In this document: in pieces, positions 20,806 through 28,179 of the stretch
How positions within the stretch are numbered: the first letter of the stretch is position 1
Layout of the letters: the number at the start of each line of letters is the position of its first letter
DNA from: Euzebya pacifica
GTDB taxonomy: Bacteria > Actinomycetota > Nitriliruptoria > Euzebyales > Euzebyaceae
Direction of reading: 5' to 3'
NCBI RefSeq assembly: GCF_003344865.1
Contig: NZ_CP031165.1
Location: 5,027,910 to 5,091,909, forward strand
Length of the DNA: 64,000 nucleotides
Notes under the pieces: generated by a model
What the model was told of the DNA's origin: nothing
The model's database searches: none
What the model saw: only the letters and a program-made list of their open reading frames with translations
Made by a program: the position numbers and the translations under genes

Positions 20806-22014
20806 TCAGACGACGGTGACCGTGCCGGACATGCCACCGTGGATGGTGCAGTAGTACTCGTAGTCCCCGGGCTCGAGGTCAGCGACGCCGATGACGGACG
20901 CCATGCCGCCGGAGGACGCGAACTCCGAGCGGAACAGGGGCCGACGGTTGGCGTCGGTCTCCCGCGACTGGATGTTGTGGTCGAGCGTGTCGCCGTTGAC
21001 CAGCATCAGCCCCTGGCCCTCGGGGACCACGTTGATGTTCGGCACGAAGACCAGCGAGCCCGCTGGCGCCGTGACGACGGTCTCGACCAGCGGGGTGGTC
21101 GGCTCGTCGGTGGACGACGGCGGGTAGTGCACGCCATCGTGCACCCAGGCCACGGCGTTGACGAAGCGGGCCTGCCAGTCGGCACGGTCGTAGGTGTCGT
21201 CGTAGTGGCCGAGGTTGGTGTACCAGACACGTCCGGTGCCGTGGCCGTCGGCGGTCTTGACCCACTCGACGGGCTGGTCGTCGTCGTAGCTGCTGATGAC
21301 CGGGCCGAGGGAGGGCGGGTTGCCGAGCCCGTAGGTGTCGGTCTCGTCGAGGCTCAGGAGCACCCGCACGTCCTGGGTGCCACGCGGGTTGACCTGCCAC
21401 TTGTAGTACTCCTCGCGGAGCGGGAAGGAGTCGCCCTCGACATCGGCGTTGATCGGGTGGCTGGCGTTCTCGACCTGCACCGTCGCCTCGTCCAGCTCGT
21501 CGACCGGCGCGACGACGAAGGTGTTGCCCGTGTGGGGGTGGCTGTCGAACGCCGCCCCGACCATGGTCTGGTAGAAGTCCCACTCGTAGTTGGTGTCGGC
21601 GGCCGCGTGGATCCCCATGAACCCGCCGCCGTCGCGAACCCACTGCTCGAACATCGTCTTCTGCGCGTCGGTGAACGGCGTCTCGCCGGTCGTGTTGGCG
21701 AACAGCACGATGTCGGTCTCCGCCAGCGTCTCGGCGGTGAAGTCGGCCACGTCCTCCGTCGCCGTCACGGTGAAGGCCCCGGTCTCTGCGGCCAGCCCCG
21801 TGATGACGGCGACGGAGTGCTCGATGGACCCGTGGCGGAACCCCTCGGTGCCGGAGTACATCAGGATGTGCGGGATCTCCGGTTCCCCCTCCGGCGGGAC
21901 GGTCTCGTCGGCCGTCGCCGGCAGGGCAACGACGCTGGCCAGCAGGACCGCGAGGAATCCGGCGAGGACGCGCAGCCTGGCGGCGGGGAGGATGGTTCCG
22001 GGGATGGTCGGCAT
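20806..22014 (-). CDS. secreted ThuA-like domain protein fused to a cupredoxin
   Basis: A 402-residue exported protein; start ATG at 22014 gives a classic signal peptide (~1-31, ending ALPATADE). Residues ~42-275 are a ThuA (trehalose-utilisation, glutamine-amidotransferase-like) domain with HILMYSGTEGFRHGSIEH, the GGGFMGIHAAADT loop and RVWYTNLGHYDDTY. Residues ~310-402 are a plastocyanin-like domain whose copper ligands are all present: His in DTLDHNIQ and Cys/His/Met in YYCTIHGGMSG. The fusion links sugar processing to copper electron transfer outside the cell. Divergent from the ebo-like operon over 212 bases containing a T-rich element. ThuA family chemistry is only partly known; here it is inferred to act on oxidised sugars. 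Confidence 0.85.
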   Translation of the reverse strand: MPTIPGTILPAARLRVLAGFLAVLLASVVALPATADETVPPEGEPEIPHILMYSGTEGFRHGSIEHSVAVITGLAAETGAFTVTATEDVADFTAETLAETDIVLFANTTGETPFTDAQKTMFEQWVRDGGGFMGIHAAADTNYEWDFYQTMVGAAFDSHPHTGNTFVVAPVDELDEATVQVENASHPINADVEGDSFPLREEYYKWQVNPRGTQDVRVLLSLDETDTYGLGNPPSLGPVISSYDDDQPVEWVKTADGHGTGRVWYTNLGHYDDTYDRADWQARFVNAVAWVHDGVHYPPSSTDEPTTPLVETVVTAPAGSLVFVPNINVVPEGQGLMLVNGDTLDHNIQSRETDANRRPLFRSEFASSGGMASVIGVADLEPGDYEYYCTIHGGMSGTVTVV

Positions 22015-22123
22015 GTCGGCTCCGGCATGATCGGCTCGTGCGGCGGTTCGGCGAATCTTCGTGAGGGACCGCCTCTGCCCTTGTTTTCGCCGCTGGGGAC
22101 GCGAGTTCCTGCTGACCCTCCAC

Positions 22124-22147
22124 ATTTTTGTTGCGAGGTCATACATT
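22124..22147. promoter_or_regulatory. T-rich repeated element in the promoter space of the ebo-like operon
   Basis: ATTTTTGTTGCGAGG (22124-22138) stands out as AT-rich in a GC-rich intergenic region and is followed by a -10-like TACATT (22142-22147). Similar T-rich TGTTG elements occur before the esterase, PQQ dehydrogenase, DUF1080 and isomerase genes. Probably an operator of the divergent ThuA and ebo transcripts; the binding protein is unknown. Nothing else is recognisable between 22015 and 22226 apart from a second T-rich spot at 22081-22090. Confidence 0.45.
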
Positions 22148-22226
22148 CAAGGGCCACAAGAGGGTTTCGCCTCGCTGAGGACGAACTACTGTGTGACGAG
22201 CCGCCGCAGCCGAAAGGTCCGATGTC

Positions 22227-23420
22227 ATGGACGCATCTCCCGTCAACAACCCGCGCTGGGGTCTCTGGCTGCTGGGCGCCAGGGGGTCCGTCGCCACGAC
22301 GATGACCGTCGGCTGGGCGGCGATGGTGGCCAACCTCGCCGGACCCGAGGGCATGGTCACCCAGCTGTCGGCTTTCGACGGTGTCGGCCTGCCGGGGTTG
22401 TCCGACCTGGTCATCGGCGGCTGCGACATCGGCCAGGTCCCGCTGGTCAAGCGCGCCGAACAGCTCGAGACCGCCGGGGTCGTGCCGCGGGGCATCGCCA
22501 AGCGCGTGGCCGACGACCTCGCGACGGTGGACGCTCGGTTGACCGGCGGGGTCAGCGCACAGGACGTGGCCGCGCACCCGGCGGAGGCGCTCGCCCGGCT
22601 GCAGGCCGACCTGGCCGCGTTCCGCAGCGACCACGACCTGGACCATGTGGTGGTCGTCAACGTCGCCTCCACCGAACCGCCGATCGAACCCCACGACAGC
22701 CACAGCGACGTCGACGTCCTCCTCGCCGCGCTCGACGCCGACCAGCCCGTCCTCTCGCCCGCCCCTCTGATGGCGGTGGCCGCCCTCACCTCCGGGGCCG
22801 CGTTCGTCGACTTCACCCCCTCCAGCGCCACCGTGATCCCGGCGATCCAGCAGCTCGCCGAACGCCACGGACTGCCTCTGGCCGGCCGTGACGGCAAGAC
22901 CGGCGAGACCCTGCTCAAGACCGCGCTGGCACCCATGTTCGCCGACCGGGCGCTGAAGGTCCGGTCGTGGTCGGGCATGAACCTGCTCGGTGGCGGTGAC
23001 GGGCAGACGCTGGCCGATCCCGTCCACGCCCGCTCGAAGCTGGAGTCCAAGGCCGCGCCGCTGCAGGCCATCCTCGGCTACCAGCCCGACGGGCCCGTGC
23101 GCATCGACCACGTCGCCGACCTCGGCGACTGGAAGACCGCGTGGGACCTGATCACCTTCGAGGGGTTCCTCGGCACCCGCATGCAGCTGCAGTTCACCTG
23201 GCAGGGCTGCGACTCGGCGCTGGCCGCCCCGCTCGTCCTGGACCTGGCCCGGCTGGTGGCGCTGGCCATGGCCGCCGGTGAGGCCGGCCCGCTGCCGGCC
23301 CTCGCGTACTTCTTCAAGGACCCCGTCGGCAGCAGCCAGCACCGCCTGGCCGAGCAGTTCACCGACCTGATCGCCTGGACCCGGACGACCGCCGCGACCA
23401 CGGGCACGACCGCCCCGTGA
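22227..23420 (+). CDS. inositol-3-phosphate synthase-family cyclase, first gene of the ebo-like operon
   Basis: A 397-residue member of the myo-inositol-phosphate synthase family, which cyclises glucose-6-phosphate with transient NAD oxidation. Seen: an N-terminal Rossmann loop LLGARGSVATT near 14, VVVVNVASTEPP near 138, a FVDFTPSSA segment, then GRDGKTGETLLKTALAP and WSGMNLLGGGDG (the conserved active-site Lys/Asn-rich region), and LITFEGFLGTRMQLQF. ATG at 22227 with aaagg upstream. The downstream gene overlaps by four bases. In characterised ebo clusters a dehydroquinate-synthase-like cyclase (EboD) is present; none is seen here, so this enzyme may supply an equivalent cyclitol. Substrate is inferred. 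Confidence 0.88.
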   Translation: MDASPVNNPRWGLWLLGARGSVATTMTVGWAAMVANLAGPEGMVTQLSAFDGVGLPGLSDLVIGGCDIGQVPLVKRAEQLETAGVVPRGIAKRVADDLATVDARLTGGVSAQDVAAHPAEALARLQADLAAFRSDHDLDHVVVVNVASTEPPIEPHDSHSDVDVLLAALDADQPVLSPAPLMAVAALTSGAAFVDFTPSSATVIPAIQQLAERHGLPLAGRDGKTGETLLKTALAPMFADRALKVRSWSGMNLLGGGDGQTLADPVHARSKLESKAAPLQAILGYQPDGPVRIDHVADLGDWKTAWDLITFEGFLGTRMQLQFTWQGCDSALAAPLVLDLARLVALAMAAGEAGPLPALAYFFKDPVGSSQHRLAEQFTDLIAWTRTTAATTGTTAP

Positions 23421-24307
23421 GCCTGCCGACCGCCGACACCCTCGCCGAGCTCGTCCGGCTGCCTGCTGTCCTGTCGGTGCCCGGGGACGCCTGGACCGGC
23501 GCCGCATCGACGGGCAACCGGCGGGGCTGGGCGATGCCGGCCGCATCGGCGCTGATCTACCTGGGCGGCATGGCCCTCAACGACTGGGCCGACCGCGAGC
23601 TGGACGCCGAGGAGCGACCCGAACGCCCGATCCCCTCCGGCCGCATCAGCCCGACCGCGGCCCTCGCCGTCGGGGCCGGCATGGTCGCCGGGGGCGTGGG
23701 CGTGGCCGGCGCGATCGGTGGCCGGGCGGGGCTGCGCATCGCCGTGCCGCTGGCCGCCTCGGTCTGGACCTACGACGTCGTGGCCAAGGACACCCCTGCG
23801 GGCCCGGCCATCATGGCGTTGTGCCGCGCGCTGGACGTGCTGCTCGGCGCGGCCGGCGGTGACGTCACGAGGGCCCTGCCCGCCGCGGCGTTGGTCGGCA
23901 CCCACACGCTGACGGTGACGACGGTCAGCCAGCACGAGGTGCACGGCGCATCCGTCGACGTGCCCCTGACCGCGCTGCGACGGACCGCCGCGACGGCGTT
24001 GGGCCTGCTCGCCCTGGGACTGCCTGCCCACGAGGAGGAGGGGCGGGGCGCCGCTGGCCTGCGCCGCCTGGCGACCGCCGGCGCAGCCGCGAGCTACCTG
24101 GCCATCGTCGGGGGCGGGTACAAGGCCGCCGTCGCGGCCGACGGCGACGCGGGCGCGGTCCGCCAGTCCGTCGGCACCGGCGTCATGGGGGTCATCCCGC
24201 TGCAGTCGGGGCTGCTCGCCTCGACGGGGTCGTGGCTGCGCGCCGCCATCACTGCCAGCGCCGTGCCCGTGGGCCGGCACCTGCGCAGGAAGCGAGCGGT
24301 GACGTGA
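23417..24307 (+). CDS. eboC: EboC-like UbiA-family prenyltransferase
   Basis: A 296-residue membrane protein of the UbiA superfamily. The first Asp-rich motif NDWADRELDAEERPERPIPS (near 54) is a textbook NDxxDxxxD followed by the RPxPSG substrate loop. About seven to nine hydrophobic helices follow. Start GTG at 23417 overlaps the upstream stop by four bases. UbiA enzymes attach isoprenoid chains to aromatic or polar acceptors; in ebo operons EboC is the predicted prenyltransferase. A plausible acceptor here is the cyclitol made by the first gene (inference). Confidence 0.9.
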   Translation: MSLPTADTLAELVRLPAVLSVPGDAWTGAASTGNRRGWAMPAASALIYLGGMALNDWADRELDAEERPERPIPSGRISPTAALAVGAGMVAGGVGVAGAIGGRAGLRIAVPLAASVWTYDVVAKDTPAGPAIMALCRALDVLLGAAGGDVTRALPAAALVGTHTLTVTTVSQHEVHGASVDVPLTALRRTAATALGLLALGLPAHEEEGRGAAGLRRLATAGAAASYLAIVGGGYKAAVAADGDAGAVRQSVGTGVMGVIPLQSGLLASTGSWLRAAITASAVPVGRHLRRKRAVT

Positions 24308-25179
24308 CCGGCCTGTCCTTCGCCTACGGCAGCAACGGGCTGGGTGACCACCGGCTGGCCGACGCGTGCGCGTTCCTGGCCGACGAGGGCTACGACGGCA
24401 TCGCCCTGACGCTGGACCACCAGCACCTCGACCCGTTCGGTCCCCACCTCAACCGCCGCGTGGACGAGGTGCGTCGGTTGCTGGACGACCACGCCCTGTC
24501 CGTCGTCGTCGAGACGGGCGGCCGCTTCGTGCTGGACCCGCGCAACAAGCACGAACCCACGCTGGTCTCCCCTGAGGACGGGGACCGGCGGGTGGACTTC
24601 TACCGCCGCGCCGTCGACATCTGCGTGCGGCTGGGCTCGCCCGTGCTGCACCTCTGGTCGGGGGTCGACCGGGCGGGCGACGCCGACGCCGCCTGGGGCC
24701 GGCTGACCGACGGGCTCGGGTCCGTCCTGGACGCCGCCGCCGAGGCAGGCATCGTCGTCGGGCTGGAGCCCGAACCCGGCATGGTCGTGGACACCATCGC
24801 AGCGTGGGAGCGGTTGTTGGACCAGCTGTCCCACCCGGCGCTGGCGATGACGCTGGACATCGGCCACTGCCAGTGCCTTGAGGACGCCCCCATCGCCGAC
24901 TGCATCCAGCGGGTCGCCGACCACCTGGTGCACGTGCAGATCGAGGACATGGTGCGTGGCGTGCACGAACACCTGCCGTTCGGTGACGGCGAGATCGACT
25001 TCCCGCCCGCCATGGCCGCGCTGCAGGACATCGGTTACGACGGCCTCGTGTCGGTGGAGCTGACCCGGCACGGACACACCGCCCACACGATGGTGCCCGA
25101 GGCGATCCGCTTCCTGCGTGCGGCGACGCCGACCGTGACATCGACCCCTGACCAGACCAACGGGAGGGTTCCTGCGTGA
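24304..25179 (+). CDS. TIM-barrel sugar phosphate isomerase/epimerase of the ebo-like operon
   Basis: A 291-residue xylose-isomerase-like (AP endonuclease family 2 fold) protein. Conserved metal residues appear in GLEPEPGMVVDT near 158 (Glu), LDIGHCQC near 187 (Asp/His), HVQIEDMVRGVHEHLPFGDGEIDF near 213 and VELTRHGH near the end. GTG at 24304 overlaps the eboC stop by four bases, and its own stop overlaps the eboA start. It probably isomerises a sugar or cyclitol intermediate of the pathway. It is distinct from the longer EboE TIM-barrel protein downstream. Confidence 0.86.
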   Translation: MTGLSFAYGSNGLGDHRLADACAFLADEGYDGIALTLDHQHLDPFGPHLNRRVDEVRRLLDDHALSVVVETGGRFVLDPRNKHEPTLVSPEDGDRRVDFYRRAVDICVRLGSPVLHLWSGVDRAGDADAAWGRLTDGLGSVLDAAAEAGIVVGLEPEPGMVVDTIAAWERLLDQLSHPALAMTLDIGHCQCLEDAPIADCIQRVADHLVHVQIEDMVRGVHEHLPFGDGEIDFPPAMAALQDIGYDGLVSVELTRHGHTAHTMVPEAIRFLRAATPTVTSTPDQTNGRVPA

Positions 25180-25934
25180 CCACCGACGACCATCGCTGGA
25201 CCGACGACATCGACTCGCGGCTGTCGGCCGTGCTCGACGCCGACGCCTCTGGCTGGCTCGGTGACGCCCGCGTGGCCGTCGCCGAGTCGCCCGCCACCAT
25301 CCGTGCCCGGTTCCCCGCTGTGTCGCGCAAGGTCGGGCGTGGCCCGCTGGACCCCGCGGCCGACCCCGACGACCCGTTCGTGGCGACCGTCGACGACGGC
25401 GCACGGGCGCTGCTGATCGCGTCCCTGCCGGCCGCCGACCGGCCCGTCGAGCTGCCCGAGCTGTACCGCCACGGCGACACCCGCGAGAAGCGCGGTGCCC
25501 TGCGGTCCCTCGACCTGCTGGCCGCCGAACCCGGCGGGCTGGACGGCCCCATGCGCCCGGTCGCCCGTGACCTGGTCGACGACGCCATGCGGACCAACGA
25601 CACCCGCTTGGTGGCCGCGGCCCTCGGCACCGCCGGGGTGGCCGTGCTGGACGACGAGGCCCTTGCCCAGGCCGTCCTGAAGTGCGTCTTCGTCGGCGTC
25701 GACATCGACCGCATCCCCGGCCTGCACGACCGGGTCACCCCCGAGCTGTCGCGCATGATGGCGGACTTCGTGCACGAACGGATCGCCGCCGGCCGTGACG
25801 TCCCCGCCCAGGTGTGGCCCGTCATCGACGCCCACCCTCCGACCGACCGGCTCGCCGCCATCGAGGCCGAGCTCGACCAAGCCGAGGCCCGCCGCGCCGA
25901 TGCCGCCCGTCGTGCCCTCGCCCTGCGGGGCTGA
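25176..25934 (+). CDS. eboA: EboA domain protein
   Basis: A 252-residue soluble, mostly alpha-helical protein. The EboA family pattern is clear: ELYRHGDTREKRGALRSLDL near 87, then DDAMRTND, QAVLKCVFVGVDIDRIPGL near 167, and RMMADFVHERIAAGR near 195. GTG at 25176 overlaps the upstream stop (GTGA). EboA has no assigned biochemical activity; in cyanobacteria the ebo genes are needed to move scytonemin monomers to the periplasm, and in Pseudomonas a related cluster deters nematode grazing. It is the most diagnostic gene for calling this an ebo-type operon. A 60-base gap separates it from eboB. Confidence 0.93.
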   Translation: MTTDDHRWTDDIDSRLSAVLDADASGWLGDARVAVAESPATIRARFPAVSRKVGRGPLDPAADPDDPFVATVDDGARALLIASLPAADRPVELPELYRHGDTREKRGALRSLDLLAAEPGGLDGPMRPVARDLVDDAMRTNDTRLVAAALGTAGVAVLDDEALAQAVLKCVFVGVDIDRIPGLHDRVTPELSRMMADFVHERIAAGRDVPAQVWPVIDAHPPTDRLAAIEAELDQAEARRADAARRALALRG

Positions 25935-25994
25935 CCCACGCCACGAGCCACCCCTCCACTCCTCCACCCCACTGCTGACGAACGGACGCGACCG

Positions 25995-26852
25995 ATGCGC
26001 ATCTTCGACCCCCACATCCACATGACGTCCCGGACCACCGACGACTACGAGGCGATGGCCGACGCGGGCGTCACCGCGCTTGTCGAGCCGGCGTTCTGGC
26101 TGGGGCAGCCGCGCACCAACGTCGGCAGCTTCGTGGACTACTTCGCCTCCCTCGTGGGCTGGGAGCCGTTCCGCGCCGCACAGTTCGGCATCGCCCACCA
26201 CTGCACCATCGCGCTGAACCCCAAGGAGGCCAACGACACGGGCCTTGCCAAGGACGTCCTGGAGGTGCTGCCCCGCTACCTGGCCAAGGACCGCGTGGTC
26301 GCCGTCGGCGAGGTCGGCTACGACTCGATGACGCCGGCCGAGGACGAGGTGTTCGCCGCCCAGATCGCCCTGGCGCTGGAGCACGAGCTGCCGCTGATGG
26401 TCCACACGCCCCACCGCGACAAGCTCGAGGGCACCAAGCGGTCGCTGGACCTGCTGCGCGAGCAGGGGTTCCCGCCCGAGATGACGATCATCGACCACAA
26501 CAACGAGCTGACCGTCGAGCTCCTGGCCGACACGGGCGTGTGGATGGCCTTCTCGATCTACCCCGACACCAAGGTCGACGAGCACCGCATGGTCAGCATC
26601 CTCCAGCAGTACGGCACCGAACGGATGCTGGTCAACTCCGCCGCCGACTGGGGTCGTTCGGACCCCCTGAAGGTGAAGAAGACCGCCGACGCGATGCTGG
26701 CCGCCGGGTTCGACCAGGCTGACGTCGACACCGTCGTGTGGGACAACCCGGTTGCGGTCTACGGCCAGTCCGGCCGCCTCGAGCTCGACGGCGGCCCGGC
26801 CGACCCCAACGCGTTGTTCGAGGGATCCTCCATCAAGCGCGGCGGCAGCTGA
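25995..26852 (+). CDS. eboB: EboB-like TatD family metal-dependent hydrolase
   Basis: A 285-residue amidohydrolase-fold protein of the TatD family. Metal-binding residues are visible as FDPHIHM (residues 4-10), the Glu of AVGEVGYDSM near 100, LMVHTPHRDK near 134 (His), TIIDHNNEL near 160 (His) and VNSAADWGRSD near 215 (Asp). Start ATG at 25995. A divergent group of TatD used in ebo operons; typical TatD proteins are nucleases, but the ebo member probably hydrolyses a small-molecule or phosphoester intermediate (inference). Separated from eboE by only 3 bases. Confidence 0.9.
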   Translation: MRIFDPHIHMTSRTTDDYEAMADAGVTALVEPAFWLGQPRTNVGSFVDYFASLVGWEPFRAAQFGIAHHCTIALNPKEANDTGLAKDVLEVLPRYLAKDRVVAVGEVGYDSMTPAEDEVFAAQIALALEHELPLMVHTPHRDKLEGTKRSLDLLREQGFPPEMTIIDHNNELTVELLADTGVWMAFSIYPDTKVDEHRMVSILQQYGTERMLVNSAADWGRSDPLKVKKTADAMLAAGFDQADVDTVVWDNPVAVYGQSGRLELDGGPADPNALFEGSSIKRGGS

Positions 26853-26855
26853 CCC

Positions 26856-28025
26856 GTGCGGTTCCGCCATCCCGACGGCACGACGGTCCACCTCGCCTAC
26901 TGCTCCAACGTGCACCCGGCCGAGGACGTCGACGGGGTCCTCGCACAGCTCGACACCTACGCCCGCCCCATCCGTGAGCGGCTGGGGCGCGATCGGCTGG
27001 GCATCGGCCTGTGGCTGGCCGACGATGCCGCGCTGGCGCTGGACACCGACCCGTCGATGCTGGAGGACCTGCGGGTGCGCCTCGCGACGACGGGCTGCGA
27101 GGTCGTCACCCTCAACGGGTTCCCCTACGCCGGCTTCCACGACGAGGTCGTCAAGCGGAAGGTGTACCGGCCCGACTGGACCGAGCCGGCCCGCCGCGAG
27201 CACACCCTGCGGCTGGCCCGGCTGCTGACCCGCCTGCTGCCCGACGACGTGGAGGTCGGGACGATCTCGACCCTGCCGCTGGGGTGGCGCGAGGGCTTCG
27301 ACGCCGCCCGCACCCGCGCGGCCGTGGACAACATGGCCGGCCTCGCCGAGGACCTGGCGGCGCTGGCCGACGACACCGGACGACGCGTCGCCCTGGCCGT
27401 CGAACCCGAACCCGGCTGCCGGGTGGAGACCACCACCCAGCTGGCCGAGGTGCTGGGCGACGTCGCCGGGCCACACCTGGGTGCGTGCGTCGACCTGTGC
27501 CACCTTGCGGTGCAGTTCGAGGACGGTCCCACGGCCGTCGCCGGGTTGGGCGCCGCCGGGGTGCCGATCCACAAGGCGCAGGTGTCGGCCGGGCTCCGTG
27601 CCGAGCATCCGGGTGACCCGGCGGTGCGTGCCGCGCTGGCCGCCCACGCCGACTCGCCGTTCCTGCACCAGACCCGCGAGCGGTCCGGTGGGGCGGTGCG
27701 CGGCGTGGACGACCTGCCCGAGGCCCTGGCCGGTGGGCTGCCCGGCGAGGAGGAGTGGCGCGTGCACGTGCACCTGCCCCTGCACCACAGCGACGAGGGC
27801 ACCACCCGTCCGGAGCTCGAGGCGTCCCTGGCCGCGCTGGTCGGCGGCCCGACCGCGGTGACCGCCCACCTGGAGCTGGAGACCTACACCTGGGGGGTGC
27901 TGCCCGAGGGCCGCCGACCCGCCGACGCTGCCGACCCGGTCGACGGGCTCGTCACCGGCATCGCCGCCGAGCTGTCCTGGGCCGCCGACCACCTGACCTC
28001 CCTCGGCCTGACCGAGCTGCCCTGA
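26856..28025 (+). CDS. eboE: EboE metabolite traffic protein (TIM-barrel)
   Basis: A 389-residue xylose-isomerase-like protein of the EboE family: YCSNVHPAEDVDGVL near 15, LNGFPYAGFHDEVVKRKVY near 85, STLPLGWREGF near 127, VEPEPGCRVETT near 173 and CVDLCHLAVQFED near 203; the C-terminal half has HVHLPLHH near 308 and HLELETYTWGVLP. GTG at 26856. EboE is conserved with EboA-C in clusters linked to exporting prenylated or indolic metabolites, but its reaction is unknown. The stop codon lies inside a 14-bp triplicate repeat, so the C-terminal EL-P end arose next to a small tandem duplication. Confidence 0.92.
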   Translation: MRFRHPDGTTVHLAYCSNVHPAEDVDGVLAQLDTYARPIRERLGRDRLGIGLWLADDAALALDTDPSMLEDLRVRLATTGCEVVTLNGFPYAGFHDEVVKRKVYRPDWTEPARREHTLRLARLLTRLLPDDVEVGTISTLPLGWREGFDAARTRAAVDNMAGLAEDLAALADDTGRRVALAVEPEPGCRVETTTQLAEVLGDVAGPHLGACVDLCHLAVQFEDGPTAVAGLGAAGVPIHKAQVSAGLRAEHPGDPAVRAALAAHADSPFLHQTRERSGGAVRGVDDLPEALAGGLPGEEEWRVHVHLPLHHSDEGTTRPELEASLAALVGGPTAVTAHLELETYTWGVLPEGRRPADAADPVDGLVTGIAAELSWAADHLTSLGLTELP

Positions 28026-28049
28026 CCGCGCTGCCCTGACCGCGCTGCC
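28008..28049 (+). repeat. triplicate 14-bp tandem repeat spanning the eboE stop codon
   Basis: CTGACCGAGCTGCC followed by two identical copies of CTGACCGCGCTGCC. The first copy is coding (LTEL-P) and the eboE TGA (28023-28025) lies in copy two, so the outer copies are non-coding. Probably a replication-slippage duplication. Confidence 0.85.
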
Positions 28050-28050
28050 C

Positions 28051-28167
28051 CGACGCGTGTCGGGTAATCGGCCACCCGTCGCAACAACCCGACACGCCCG
28101 AGCCAACCGACCCACCCCAACCCCGACGCGTGTCGGGTAACGGGCCGCCCGTCGCAACAACCCGACA
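28051..28167. repeat. two copies of a 44-bp palindromic repeat between eboE and the phosphatase gene
   Basis: Copies at 28051-28094 and 28124-28167 differ at few positions and each folds. Copy one pairs GCGTGTCGGGT with ACCCGACACGC (11 bp, 21-base loop); copy two keeps an 8-bp stem and a CGGG/CCCG inner stem. They are separated by 29 bases. They could be a mobile palindromic element, an mRNA stabiliser or attenuator between operon genes. They contain no open frame of note. Confidence 0.75.
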
Positions 28168-28179
28168 AGGACCCTGCCA

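Noticed and set aside
28051-28167. Possible mini-CRISPR array.
   Set aside because: Only two copies, each internally palindromic, one 29-base spacer and no cas genes nearby.
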